NCBI GenBank assembly: GCA_023525715.1
Contig: CM042016.1
Location: forward strand, 84,242,882 to 84,306,881
Direction of reading: 5' to 3'
Source of the DNA: Cichorium intybus
Lineage: Eukaryota; Streptophyta; Magnoliopsida; Asterales; Asteraceae
DNA length: 64,000 bases
Made by a program: the position numbers and the translations under genes. This document shows, in pieces, positions 46,437 through 59,238 of the stretch (the first letter of the stretch is position 1; the number at the start of each line of letters is the position of its first letter). The notes under the pieces are model-generated. The model was given only the letters and a program-made list of their open reading frames with translations, searched no databases and was not told where the DNA came from.

Positions 46437-49260
46437 AAATACCATCAGATTTAGATTCCAACTCCCCATCAATTCCCGTGGGCATGTCATTTTCGGTAAT
46501 TGCCGAGTGTTGGGCTCCTCGAATTCGGTCGTTGAGATTGGACAAGATAGGAGAACATATTAAATGAAATGCTTTGGCATGTTCTTTTCGACTTAACGCA
46601 TCGGCTACGACGTTCGCCTTTCCCGGATGATAGCGTATTTCACACTCGTAATCATTTAGGAGTTCGACCCATCGTGTTTGCCTCATATTGAGTTCCTTTT
46701 GATTAAGAATATGTTGCAAGCTCTTATGGTCGGTGAAAATTACGCATTTAGTGCCGTAAAGGTAATGCCTCCAAATTTTAAGAGCGAAAACCACGGCACC
46801 GAGCTCCAAATCATGAGTCGTATAATTCCTTTCATGGATTTTGAGTTGTCGCGATGCGTAAGCTATAACCTTTCCCCTTTGCATCAAAACACAACCTAGA
46901 CCGAGATTGGAGGCATCGCAGTATACCACGAAATCTTCGGATCCTTCAGGGAGTGTAAGAATTGGAGCGTCGCACAATCTTTGTTTAAGAGTTTGGAAAA
47001 CGTATTCCTGCTTGGGTCCCCAATCAAATGGCGTACCCTTGCAAGTGAGCGAAGTAAGCGGTAAAGCGATCTTTGAGAAATTTGAAATGAAACGCCGGTA
47101 ATATCCCGCTAAACCGAGGAATGACCGAATTTCCTTGGGGGTACGTGGGGCTTTCCAATTCTTGACTGCTTCAACTTTTGCGGGATCAACTAAAATACCC
47201 TTGTCACTTACAATATGACCGAGGAATTGTACCTCCTTTAACCAAAACTCGCATTTCGAAAACTTGGCATAGAGCCGATTTCCTTGCAACGTTTGGAGAG
47301 TTAGGCGAAGGTGTCTTTCATGCTCTGCCTTTGTCTTGGTGTAAATGAGGATGTCATCAATAAAGACGATAACAAAACGGTCGAGATAAGGTTTAAATAC
47401 CCGATTCATCAAGTCCATGAATGCGGCAGGGGCATTTGTTAGGCCGAAAGGCATAACAGTGAACTCGTAATGACCATAGCGGGTTCGGAAAGCGGTTTTG
47501 GGGATGTCTTCTTCCCGTACTCGAAGTTGGTGATAACCCGAGCGAAGGTTAATTTTTGAGAAGCATGAAGCTCCTTGAAGCTGATCAAAAAGGTCGTCGA
47601 TCCGAGGTAACGGATATCGGTTCTTGATGGTCAATTTATTTAACTCCCGATAATCGATACACATACGAAACGAACCATCTTTCTTTTTGATGAAGAGAAC
47701 CGGGGCTCCCCAGGGTGAAGTACTAGGGCGGATAAATCCCTTATCAGTTAATTCTTGGAGCTGACTTGCCAATTCTTGCATCTCGGTTGGAGCCAACCGA
47801 TATGGAGACTTGGCTATGGGAGCAGCTTCAGGAACGAGATCGATGCGGAACTCTAGCTCACGTACTGGAGGGAGTCCAGATACGTCATCGGGAAAGATGT
47901 CGGGAAAGTCTCGTACAATCGGAATATCTTCTATCTTCTTTTCTGTGACCTTTGTTTCCACCACATGGGCTAAGAAAGCCATGTATTCTTTACGTAGATA
48001 TGATCGAGCTTGAGTACATGACATAAGACTAAGCTTTTTCGAACGAGTCTCGCCATAAATACGAAGACTTTGACCGTCGGCAAGAGGAATACGAATGAAC
48101 TTCTCGAAACATACTATTTCAGCATGGTTTTGGGATAGCCAATCCATTCCCACGATGATGTCGAAGCTACCAAGTTCCATAGGAACTAAATTGACGGAAA
48201 ATTTATGACCGCAAAAATCGAAAGTGCAATCTTGGATGACTGCATTGAGTGAAATGTATTTTCCATTGGCGACTTCTACGGTAAAGTGTTCATCAAGTAT
48301 CGTGCGAGGTGTGTGAAGTATGGGTTCAAATTCCAAAGACACGAAACTTTTATCGGCACCTGAATCAAAAAGTACTGACGCGTAGCAGTCATTTATGAGA
48401 AACGTACCATTTACGACCTTGTTATCGGTCTGTGCTTGGGTTGCGGTAATGACAAATGCTCGGCCTTTGGGAGCTGGAACCTGCATTGTTGGATTTGCCT
48501 GGGCTTGAGTGTTAATGATATTGACAAGCCTAGGACACGCGTTTCTGAAATGGGTGGGGTCACCACAGTTGAAGAATGTTCCAGTTGGATACCGGGTTTG
48601 TGTTTGCTGATTTGAGGGTAGAGCGAATGGTCGCTGAGTTTTTGGTGCACGGGATGTGTCCGCCAAGTGGCCATAGCGACCACAAGTCGTACAAAGGCGA
48701 CACGGGCTGGTGGACATATGGTGATAGTTACAATGGTTACAGAGGGGGTGAGGTCCGGTATACGGCTTTTTGTTTGGTTGGGTGACTTGGGTGATAGGAG
48801 CAGCAGGGGTAATAACAGCATGGTTGTGGTGATGGCTTTTCCGCTTCTTTTTGTCTTGTCGGTGTGAGGACTCGGACTTGACAATTAGGGGAGTCTCAGG
48901 GGTCGGCTTTTCAGTTGTCATCTTTGAACCCTTGCGTGGGAGGACACCATCGTTCATATTATCCTCGTTGAGTTGACCTGCTATTTCAATAGCGGATTCC
49001 AGAGTAGATGGCCTGCTGCTGGTCACCGAATCACGGATCTGGCGCGGTAACCCTTTAATGTAGCGGCGTATTGCAGTTTTCATAGGTTGAACCATGTGAG
49101 GTAGGAGTCTTGAAAGATCATAGAATCTATTAGTGTAGGTAGCGTTGTCTCCTCCCACCTGTTTCAGATTCCAGAATTCCTCCTCGAGAGTTTGCAATTC
49201 GCTGTCCGGGCAGAACTTCTCTATCATGCGTTCCTTTAGTTTTGACCAGGTCATTCCCAA
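46366..49260 (-). pseudogene. Chromovirus gag end, protease, reverse transcriptase and RNase H
   Basis: An open stretch of 964 codons. In order: C-terminal half of gag; two zinc-knuckle-like motifs at about residues 170-240, each short of one cysteine (CTTCGRYGHLADTSR and FFNCGDPTHFRNAC); protease with LFDSGADKSF near residue 297; reverse transcriptase with IKNRYPLPRIDDL and the catalytic FIDDILIYT near residue 634; RNase H with VVYCDASNLGLG near 780 and a DALSRKEH end near 885. After about residue 940 the residues lose sense because of a frameshift near 46430. The element normally makes one polyprotein from this region. Protease, RT and RNase H motifs look intact. Confidence 0.93.
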
Positions 49261-49617
49261 GGCAACACCCTCTCATTTTTCCCGTTTTTCTAGGTTCCAC
49301 CATGAGAGAGCATGTCCTTGGAGGCACCCTATAGCGTGACGGACCATCAGGTCCTCAGGGCACTCGCTGTGGATGAAAGTACTCTCCATTTCTTCGATCC
49401 ATGTGAGGAGTGCGGTGGCACCATCTATGCCTTTGAAGTAAGGCGGATTACAGCTACGAAAGTGCTTAAACGAGCAACGATGAGTGGTTGCTGGAGCTTG
49501 CGGCTGAAGAGTTTGAAGATAGGTTGCAATTGTTGGGATGACATTTGCTACCTCCTTAGCGATAAGGGCGGCTAGCCTTCGGTTGTTACGAGCAGCGTAT
49601 GGAGGTCGTAATGCCAT
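49261..49617 (-). pseudogene. Chromovirus gag, N-terminal part, ended by TGA
   Basis: The frame starts with ATG at 49617 and encodes a Ty3-type gag: a FKHFRSCNPPYFKGIDGA segment then a WIEEMES segment and CLQGHALSWW. It stops at TGA (49273-49275) and is in the same frame as the ORF that follows from 49260. One base change (probably CGA to TGA) therefore separates the two. Confidence 0.9.
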
Positions 49618-50429
49618 CTATGAGAAACACGCATATGGACTTGTGAGTTATTTGTAAATTGATTATGGAAATTAAGTTTGTCGACATTGTTGGGTAAAAT
49701 GATTGTAAAACACTTGTTGGGCCATGGTTAGGAGTGTTAGGCACCTTTTGGGCTTTCCATGGGTACTAAATGTGAAGCATGTAGCAATTGCGTGGGCCCC
49801 CACAATACTAAGTTTTCACATGTTTTTCCCACTTCTAGGCCCATTAGGGAACTTAATAGTCCAATGAGTTGGCCATTTTGGAGTGTATCCTTTCGGATAC
49901 GTTTGATAAGGTCGGGTATTTTGATGGCTCAAAAGTAATGTGAATAACGCGCTTTGGCCTATAGGTTTGGGAACTCTCGCCTTTGGTCCCCAGGTAAGCA
50001 AACTGGTCCCTCGGTTGATTGGGATGTATACGAATGCTTACCTAGTCAAGACTTCTGGGCTACCGGCACCTCTCCCTTCCAGTTACTACGCGTCCATTAC
50101 TTCGATCCTACCCAACTAGAGTGGATGACTTTTAATTTCCTATGAGCTCTAAGGAATATATATGTATATAAAATTTTATTTTGAAACCATTTGAGTATGT
50201 GTGTGATTTTAAGAGAAAGAGGAGAAAATTCACAAGTGTATGCGCACATATAAGTGTCGGGAATAATACGTAAGCACATAAGGGAGCAATTAGCACACAA
50301 AGGTATTCCAAGGATTTTCTAAGTGCGAATTGCATGCAGTTGTGTGTGCATTTTATAAACTAGCATACGAGAGGACCCTAGAGGCTATAGACTAGGTCAA
50401 GGTAATTAACCTAATTCCCTATAATCAAG
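49618..50429 (-). other. Untranslated leader of the chromovirus
   Basis: About 810 bases between primer binding site and gag start with no protein-like frame. It should hold the packaging region. Nothing else recognised. Confidence 0.6.
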
Positions 50430-50442
50430 GGCTCTGATACCA
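50430..50442 (-). other. Primer binding site of the chromovirus (Met-tRNA type)
   Basis: On the minus strand TGGTATCAGAGCC follows the 5' LTR after three or so bases. Confidence 0.9.
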
Positions 50443-50445
50443 ATC

Positions 50446-53126
50446 TGTCACACCCCGATCCTTGGCGGAATCGATCAAGGCGTGATATATTGTTCAAAGT
50501 CTCATGACAACTATGTTATAATATGATTAGATTCAATTAAGTACTAAGTATGCAAACAAGATCCACAACATACAAATACAAATCAAAATACAATAACATT
50601 TATTACATCAAATTTAAATAGTCTTGTGGGTTTCTAAGGTACACCCTACTTTTCATCAACTTCATTCTTCAAATCTGCATCATGGGTAAAAACAGGTCAA
50701 CTACGAGAGTTGGTGAGTAATCTAGTTTTATTAAAGAAAATTGTGAGTTTGAATAATTTGAAATTTGTTTTCTTTTGAAGTTGGCAAGCAACTGTTATTG
50801 AGTTAACAGTTTATAAATCAAAAATTGATTAACAAATGATAACAACAACAATAAGTCCTCACCCTATATATACATATATATGTATATATAGGATGGAGCA
50901 TCTAATCATCATACACACACAACCACGTGCGATCAATCACCTTAGCGTCCCAAGGCGGGGTGGTCAACCCAATAGCGCTATTATTGTCCATAACGTACCT
51001 CAAGAATACGGGCATAGTCATGGAGATTAGACTAAAAAAATGATAATGCACTACAAGTACATGTAGCGTAAACAAACAATAATTATACAAATAATGATTC
51101 AAGTATAAATGTCCCAACAATGTCTCAATTGTGATAAAATAATAAAATGAAGTTGAAAACATATTAGAACCACATGATACACCCCAAAAATATTGAAAAT
51201 TATAAAATATGGGGTAGATTACTCACATTAGTCCAAACGGAATACGCGTGTTGTACGATAGACGGCTCGGGTCAAAACGACGTGGAACCTATTATAATTA
51301 ATAGTTTTGGTTTAGGAACTACTAAACGGGAATGGAGTATTAATAAAAATAATTAGACACATATCTTATATTAGATAAATTAACAATAATCAAATTTTGT
51401 TTTGAATATTAATGTATTCATAGGTTAGATGAATTTTAAATTGAATTAATTACTTTGCTTAATTAATTTATATTTTCACTTTAGGCAAGATTTTAATAAT
51501 TTCTTATTAAAATAATAACTTGTCAAATTATAAGTATTTACAGATTTTATATATTATAAACAATTATTTATATGAAATAATCATTAAAAAGGCATTTTTA
51601 CATGCTTAGATATTTAGGAAAATGGTTTTAAATACTAAACAGTAATGAAACATTCTGAAATTATTAGAAAATCATTATTTCATAAAATAGTAATTACTGT
51701 AAAATTTTCATATTTTTCTTAACTGCTTTAGTATTTATTTAGTATTTTAATAATTAAACCACAACAAAATTCGGGAAAAATAATAAATGATTCCAAAAAA
51801 TTCTGGAAAATTAACCATAGTTTTCTAACAATATATTGAGCCTACAGTAAATATGTTGGATATTTTGGAGTATGGGAAGTATTTCTTATGTTTTTCATTA
51901 TTAACTAATCAATAAAATCATAAATAATAGGGAAATATTAAGAGAAATTCATTAGACTTTTTAATTATGATTAACATGTTATATATGGTATTCGTATAAG
52001 GTTTTATAATTTTTGGACATGTGTAGCTATTTATTATTAATTTAAACCATTAAATAAACATTAAATCAGGAAAAATAAGCAAACATTTTTACAAAAATCT
52101 GTAAATTTTGTCATGGAGTCTTTAAAATGTTTATTAGGTGCGAAAAATATAAAATCTAGATTTTAACATACTTAACTATATTTTGCAATTTATTTTTCTA
52201 CAACAAAATAAAATACAAAATGAGCATCAAACAGTAATATAAATGCATGAAACTTTATAAATCCACTTTACTCAATATATGGGTTGGTCCAAAATGTTTC
52301 CAGAATTTATTGACTGCAAAAAGTATTTTATGTGAATTATTGCCATATTTTATTGCAATAATTATAGTAATTCAATAAAAATAAGTTATTTTCTGAAAAT
52401 TTACAAAACTTCTTATTTTATTTATGAGAGTCTGAGAAAAATCAGGTTTATGCATAAAATGAGTTTTAGATATTTTGGTGGATTTAATTTGTTTCATGTA
52501 TGAATTTGGAACTTTTAACAACATACCTTGATGAATGCTTCAAGAGGGATGGAGATTTGAGTATATTGAAGTGTTCTTGGCTGAAAAATGAAGATTTCTA
52601 GGAGGAATTTCGAGATTGAGAGTGAGAGGAAGAATAGATATGGTTTGAGTGGTGATGAGAATAATGTGTTGGGAGAAAAATGAAAGGAAAGATGATGGAA
52701 GGTGTGAGTGGGAGACAATGGGAATAACCTTTTACTTTTGGTGGTCTTCATAATTTCCCACTAACACAAACATCTTAAGAGTTTTATAAAATTTAATGTA
52801 GTGTTTATAAAAATAGAGTTTTATAACAAAAAAATAGGTTATTATTTGATTATAACAATCTACTTTGATTTGAAGTTTAATTATAGCATTCAAGTTTGAT
52901 TCTTTTAATTTAATTAGAGCATCATACTTTGATTTGATTTTAATATGGTATCATAATTTAATTTTATTATAGTTATAACGTTATACTATGATATATTGCT
53001 ATTAACGTCAATTTATATCGTAGTGTAAGGGTTTTGATCCTATTAGTGTCAAGAAATCTCGAGTAGGGTTTATTAAATTTCCAATTGGGTTGGGTTGAAC
53101 CGAATCCATTTTAGGCGGATGTCACA
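50446..53126 (-). repeat. 5' LTR of the chromovirus
   Basis: Same ends as the 3' LTR and nearly the same length. A few one- to four-base length changes and scattered substitutions separate the two. Adjacent to the primer binding site on its left. Confidence 0.95.
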
Positions 53127-55439
53127 CTCATCAACCCCTATCGCTAATCAACTCCGCCTTCTTCCTGAACCAACTGTTGAGCCACATGATCATCCTCAAG
53201 GGAGATGGTCCGGTTTTGAAGAACAAGATTGTGCTCAACAGCAAGCTTTTCAACCTGATCTACTGACATGCACCATTCTTTAACCATTTTTTGAATAGAA
53301 GGAGCAACCTTTTGGCATTTAGACGACTCAAGGGTAAAGATGACTTAGCAGAACGTTTCCTTTTCAAGACCAAAGGAGCATCATCTTCAGGAATATCGGC
53401 CGGCAGATGATCAGCGTATGTAGGGACAGTGGAATCTTGGTCATGAGGAGGGCCTTGTTCGTTATCAGGGAAAGGCTGTCCGGGTTAAAGAATAGCGATG
53501 GGATCAACAAGATAATGCATTTCAAACATACATTCCTTATCATCACTTTCCTTAACCACATCTTCTTCGTCCCAATTTCTTTCACATTCTGGCCCCTGCT
53601 TCCCCTCAGCTTTAGAGTCGTCATCATTTTCTGACTCTTGCTCCCCCTCAGCCACGGATGAGAGTGTTACAAACGGCTGAGGCCGATCAATGGAAGATTG
53701 ATCCTGAGAAATACTAGCCAGAGGCTGATTAGAAGAGATCCCAGGTGCGTTTAACAGAAGAGATAAAGGGTCAAGATCTTGAAAGGCAACCATCTGTAGG
53801 ACATTATGTTGCTCCCCCTGAGAAGTAGGAGCACCTTGAATATGGAGATGAGGACCACCCTGAAACTGTGGACTCTCGGAAGAAGGATTCGAGTCCAAGG
53901 TGACATAATCTAGATTCTCCCTCTTTTTGGCATCATTAGTAGGAGGAGGTGGTGGTGGAGGAGGAGGATTACCGAGAGGAGGACGAGGAGGCTAATTTGG
54001 AGGACTTCTTAGAGGGGTTGGAGGCTGATGTTGGGTTCAGCTGAAGGATCAGCTTGACCAAGGAAAGCCCAAGCGAGAAAGTTTTTAATTTCAGTCACAT
54101 TGGTCTCGATCTTAAGAAGACGAGAATAATGTGACTGTGAAAGCTCTACCAAGGTCTTGAGAGATTCATTTATAGCTTCAAGCTGGGATGCAGTGGCAGG
54201 ATTAGCTGGCTCAGTAGTGGACGGAGGAGATAAGAACCTGGTATGAGTGTTGGTTCGAGATGGAGATCGGTTGTTGGTCTCCAGAATATCAGCAGCAGGC
54301 TCTCGCTGGGGGGAGGTGGATTGAAACAGAAGGTGAAGACGACCATGTTCAGGTGAAGGTACTTCATGAATTGGAGGGACATTGAAAGGACCTTGAAATA
54401 CGTCTTCAAGTGTAGCAAATAAATAGGCATCATCACTGTTGGAGGAATCATTAGACGATTCCCTAGAAGACTCAGTAGGAGTGGGGTCTCCATCTTCAGA
54501 GTCAACAAAAGAAGAAGCATGCTGCTGAGGGCTAGAAGATGGAGAAATATGAGCAGCTGTAGTTGGAGGAGGTGATTGTTTGGGGTTGCTAGGGGTATCT
54601 TCATCAGTAGAAGACTATCGTGGAGCTGGTTCAGTACGGATGTATGCAGACTCTTTAGAGGATGAAGAGTTGTTATAGTCAGAAGGATCATCAGGATGAA
54701 CTAGATTGGAAATTGGAAGATCAGGATGTGTGGATCTTGAAAGACACACACCCTGATTGGGATCCCGAGTCCATCCGATCATGCATCGCAGAAGAGAAGG
54801 ATCGATAGCAGCAGGTGCTGAGACAAATATCTTTGATGTCAGTGTGGGGAACAAGAACTCTTCATCTGCAACAGAGTGGTAAGCAGCACACTCATATTCA
54901 ATAGCCAATGCAAGAAACCTGGGAAAGCCCATATAAGCAGTACGAGCCCTGCAGTTGACAAGGCTAACCAGCTGATCAAAAAATAACTGAGCATTGTCAA
55001 TATTCTTGTTCCTAACCATGCCTTAGAGAATACGAAGCTCATAAAGATTTAGGTGATCAAGAATGCTTTGCTTGTACCCAAGACATCTTCCAATGATCCC
55101 AATTAAAAGTTTCCATCTAGCAGGAAAACATTGATGAAGAAGCACTTTATCTGCATCTCTCTTACCGACAAGAGAGATACCATACCCAAGGAGAGAAACC
55201 ACTGACTTGGTATCGTCTTCAAAAGGAAGTGCAGTGAAGGGAACTGCATTTGGAAGACATAAACATCGTCTGAATGTGTCAGCGGTGATAACCACTTCTT
55301 TAGACCCATTACAAATTGTTCTGATGATGGAGGAGGAATCATAATGGAAATCACAGGAATACCAAAACTCAGCAACGACGGATGGATGAAATACTTCATA
55401 GATGCCGAAGATTGCGAAGTTCAGAGGATGACCTTTCAA
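53127..55439 (-). pseudogene. Extra 3' ORF of the minus-strand Copia element, upstream part
   Basis: On the minus strand a broken protein-coding region runs from ATG at 55439 to the chromovirus. Residues 1-138 (55439-55023) have a hydrophobic/aromatic N-terminal fold with HPLNFAIFGIYEVFHPS and FRRCLCLPNAVPF. This resembles the 'putative plant transposon protein' domain found in 3' ORFs of plant retrotransposons (resemblance only). After a stop at 55023 it goes on from 55019, then becomes Ser/Pro/Asp/Glu-rich and disordered (54650-53490), with several stops and frame changes. It is on the same strand as the Copia 3' LTR at 41220 and continues to 41809-42366 across the insertion. Function unknown; an env-like role has been proposed for extra ORFs in other Copia elements, but no membrane segment or signal peptide is evident here. 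Confidence 0.6.
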
Positions 55440-55496
55440 AAAAATCGATGAAGAGTTCGAAACCCTTGTTCTTGAGCTTGGTGGGAATGTTTAATA

Positions 55497-56232
55497 TGTT
55501 GGATTAAGGTGTCTAAGCAATAACTATAATTTAGAAGTATACTCAAATTGATAGCAGCACAGTCCTTTCGTGTTGCCCTCATAACTAGCAAAGGACTAGA
55601 TGATTAATTAAGAAAGAGAAATAATGATTTATTAATATATTAAGAGATTAATATATTAATTAGAAATCATATTATTTAATTAATAAATGATCAGTAATTA
55701 GTTAGAATTAATTTTGGGATTAATTGGATTAATTAATAGTGCAGGGGCTGAATTGTAATTGTTCAATAGTTGAGCAATGAACAACCTGGAAACCCTAATA
55801 GGTTGGACGAAATCCAAGGCTTGGAGCCTTGTGGATTTTGCAGCCCATGAGGCTTATTATGGCAGTGATAAGCAGATCCCTTTATTTGATAAAAGCCTTA
55901 TCATATCAGGATCTTAAATAAGGCAGTTATACTCCTTATTGCTTATCACCTAGAGACTATGAATAGAGGCCCCTGGCACCCCATTATTCATGCCAAATTC
56001 AAGGATCTCTCTTTTCTTTTTCTTGCTCATCTAGCTTGCCTAGTTCTTTGGTGTGAGCCACTAGAGGCACGACAATTATGGTGCTAGCTTCCAAAGGTCA
56101 AAAGGTATAAAATTCATTCTTTTTAATTTTAATATTGGCCTTAGTTATAGGTTTAATTTGAGAAAAACATAGACCCTATAAGGTACATGTGAACTTAGGA
56201 TTTTAGCTCAATGTTTACACTAAACCCCATCA
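55497..56232 (+). repeat. 5' LTR of the deleted Copia element
   Basis: Starts TGTTGGATTAAGG and ends AACCCCATCA, 736 bp, with the primer binding site one base after. Most of it matches 59239-59877 closely by eye. Confidence 0.88.
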
Positions 56233-56233
56233 G

Positions 56234-56249
56234 TGGTATCAGAGTCATG
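56234..56249 (+). other. Primer binding site of the deleted Copia element
   Basis: TGGTATCAGAGTCATG, complementary to initiator Met tRNA, directly after the LTR. Confidence 0.88.
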
Positions 56250-57357
56250 CTGTTTTCTGTTAAACTGCTATATTGCAATTTGGACATAAGGTTTATCGAA
56301 AATAAACCCTGGCCTCTACCCTGTTTTTCGAAAATTGCCTGGCCTCCTCTAGGGTTTTCTATTTTTGGTAAATATGATTAATTAATAATTGGAAACCCAT
56401 TGGCCTTATTTTCGATTACACCTAGTGGGCAATGATTAGGATTAAAATTAATTGGATTAATTTTTTATGGTACTTGTTTGATTTAATTAATTTAAATAAC
56501 AGTTAATTAAAAGACACAAATTAAATCAAAGACATTTTTTAAAATTGTTTAAAAAACATCTTACATATATTATTATAAGATTAATATTTATGTATAAGAT
56601 TAAGTCAGTCAAATCGCTAGTATGTCTCATTCACAAAACTAGTTTATAAGGGCGGTATAAGGAAACTGTCTATAAAATGACGGTTGAATGGGTGTCCACT
56701 CTCACCCACAGCTTCTTTCACTAGTGGAGTGTCGTTAGCATAACAGATTTGATGAGACAAACCTAATCTCATTAAAAGTATAATGCTATTAGACAAAGTA
56801 CTATAACATTTAATAAAACCTAATCTAGTTACTTTAGGAAAAAGTGAATAGTATGCTAACCCATGAAATCACACATCACACTTTATAAATCGTTAGTAGA
56901 GCTTGTGTGGTTAATCGGTACACTAATAGAGATTCATGAAGAGTGGTAATGGGTATCTCGCAAATTATCATTGTTGGTGGAGCTCGTGTGGTTAACCGGC
57001 ACATCAATCGAGATGATAAATGACAATGAGGTTACCATGTGATTTGCATGGTTATTCACACCTTGTTTGTGATCCTCGGTATCCCAGTCACAAACAGAAG
57101 GTCATAATCAAGCTTTAACATGACATTGAATTGTTTAATGAATCTCATATAACTAGGAATTTCACTTAATATGATTATTTCCGTAGTGAGATTGGTAAAT
57201 CGTCATTTACCTACCTTTATGTAATATGCAATTAGATTACGGCATCCCTTTTCTAAATTGTGTAATTATATAGTTGGATCCTAACCTTGATATTTATTAT
57301 TGGGTTGAATATTGAGGATTTCCCTATCTAATAAAAAACTACCTTCTTTTATATATG
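56250..57357 (+). other. Untranslated leader of the deleted Copia element
   Basis: About 1.1 kb without a protein-like frame between primer binding site and gag. Two stretches of about 50 bases repeat: 'agagcttgtgtggttaatcggtacac' near 56896 and 'ggagctcgtgtggttaaccggcacat' near 56978, each followed by 'gag' and a Gly/Asn-type triplet run. Confidence 0.55.
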
Positions 57358-58129
57358 TCTTCTTCTGATACTCCTGTTGCTCCCACCACCCCAACTCCAC
57401 TCATAACACCAACTTCTCCTCGATCATCTTGCTTCTAAGGTGACATTAGATGGCACCAACTATAACGATTAGATGAGAAACATCAAGATGGTGCTCTGGT
57501 TCGAGGAAAAATAGTATGTTCTTGAAAAGGGGCTCGTTGAGATTGATCAAGAAACCGCCGCTCCTGAGGAATGTGCCTCATTCAAGAAACACTACGACGA
57601 TGCTACCAAAGTAGCATGCATCATAGTCGCCACTATAGTCCTGGAATTGCAAAGGTTCTATGAGGACTACTGGCCATACGAGATGAACAAGGACCTTATG
57701 GAAAAGTTCCATAAGCGAGCTCGTCAAGAAAAGTATGAAGTAGTCAAGGCAATCATGACCTGCAAGATGAAGGAGGGAGAGTCTGTTTGCGTCCACGTGC
57801 AGAAAATGCAAAGATACGTGGAGCGCCTTATGAAGCTGAATGTGCACTTTGATGATGAACTACCTATTGATATAGTTCTAAACTCGTTGCCCAGTTGTTA
57901 TGATCAGTTCATTCTGACCTATCATTTGAACAACAGTGAGACAAATCTCACACAATTACACAATATGCTACAGACTGCTGAAGCCGGTGTGAAGGGTAAA
58001 GCTATATCCTCCGCTTCTAGCAATGCTTCCGTTATGGCTATTGGACATGGGAAAGGGAAAAAGAGGAAAGGTCCTTCGAAAAAAAACTGGAAGGGAAAGT
58101 CCCATGCCGGGTCATCTAGCAGTGGCTAA
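57358..58129 (+). pseudogene. Copia gag of the deleted element
   Basis: The start ATG at 57358 is followed by a Ser/Pro/Thr-rich leader, then stops at about 57436 and others in the next 200 bases. From 57647 to 58129 a continuous gag segment of about 160 codons has MKEGESVCVHVQKM and LPIDIVLNSLPSCYDQF, typical of plant Copia gag. It ends in a Lys/Gly/Ser-rich stretch and TAA. Broken by at least three stops. Confidence 0.82.
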
Positions 58130-59238
58130 AAGGCAAAATCTGGTTCTGATGTTCCTCCCGTCTCAAACCCCAAAGATGTCGAATGCTTCTATTGCAATGA
58201 GAAGGGATACTGGAAATGAAGCAGCCCTAAGTACCTGCAAGACATCAAGGATGGGAAAGTAAAGCCATCGTCTGCAGGTATATACACTATCTCTGATAAA
58301 TCATCGTCTTCTCATTCTTGGGTCCTAGATACAGGATGTGGTTTTTACATTTGTTATGATCTACAGGGACTAAGAAAAAGTAGGAAGATGGAGAATGGGA
58401 GGATGAACTTGATCATGGGAAACATGCGATCGTCACCTGTCACCAAGATTGAAGTTTATAGGCTTATGCTTAGTAGTGATGTCAAATTAGATTTAATTGA
58501 TTGTTGCTACTCTCCTGATATGGCACGAAACATTATTTCATTCCACACATTGTTTAGAAAAGGAATTAGATATTCATTTTATAATGTGAATGGATCTATT
58601 TCGGCTTATATGAATGGTGTCTTTATATTTAATGCCCTACCTTGTCATGGTGTGTATGAAACTGTGATGTGTCTAGACAACTTAGGTAATAGTGTATTTC
58701 AAATTGATTTATCTGCCGATATAGACAAAGCATGCTTGTGGCATTGTCGTGTTGGACACATCAACAAGAAATGCATCGCCTAACTCCAAAAGGATGGAGT
58801 GTTGGAATCATTTGACCTAAAGCCAGATGATGAATGCGAATCTTGTCTTTTGGGAAAGATGACTAAATCACCTTTCACTGGATATTGTGAAAGAGGTAAA
58901 GGTCCATTGGATGCCGTACACACCGATGTGTGCGGAACCTTCAGGACCAACACAAGGGATGCGAATCGATTTTATGTGACTTTTACTGATGACTATAGTA
59001 GATATGGCTATATCTACTTAATCAAGCATAAGTCTGAAACCTTTGAGAAATTCAAAGAGTTTAAATATGAAGTGAAAATCAATTGGGCAGGAAGATAAAG
59101 ATGCTTAGATCCGATAGAGGCAGTAAGTATCTTAGTGTCGACTTCCTAGACTATCTTAAGGAATGTGGAATAGTTTCACAGTTGACTCCTCCAAGAACGC
59201 CACAATTGAATGATATCGCTGAAAGGCGCAACCGGACC
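58130..59238 (+). pseudogene. Copia zinc knuckle, protease, pre-integrase and partial integrase
   Basis: Past the gag stop: a damaged zinc knuckle (CFYCNEKGYWK then a stop; the His is Tyr and the last Cys is Ser), protease with SWVLDTGCGF (about 58318-58347), a pre-integrase part with LWHCRVGHIN (about 58735-58765) and CESCLLGKMTKSPF, and an integrase core with HTDVCGTF and TDDYSRYGY. The core is broken by a TAA at 59096-59098, continues in another frame, and ends at the ERRNRT motif where the LTR begins. Inactive. Confidence 0.85.

Larger units (their letters stand above)
42367..53126 (-). mobile_element. Complete Ty3/Gypsy chromovirus, 10.76 kb, TSD CTCAT
   Basis: The element is bounded by CTCAT at 42362-42366 and 53127-53131. 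It has two LTRs of about 2.68 kb (42367-45045 and 50446-53126), a primer binding site (50430-50442), a polypurine tract (45046-45062) and, on the minus strand, gag, protease, reverse transcriptase, RNase H, integrase and a C-terminal chromodomain-like segment. Protease-RT-RNase H-integrase order and the tail place it in the chromoviruses (Tekay/Del-like by LTR length; inference). By eye the two LTRs differ at roughly 40 sites, about 1.5 percent, so the insertion is recent. Stops and one frameshift make it non-autonomous. Confidence 0.95.

Noticed and set aside
46678..48867. Plus-strand frames across the chromovirus pol
   Set aside because: Antisense shadows of protease, RT and RNase H.
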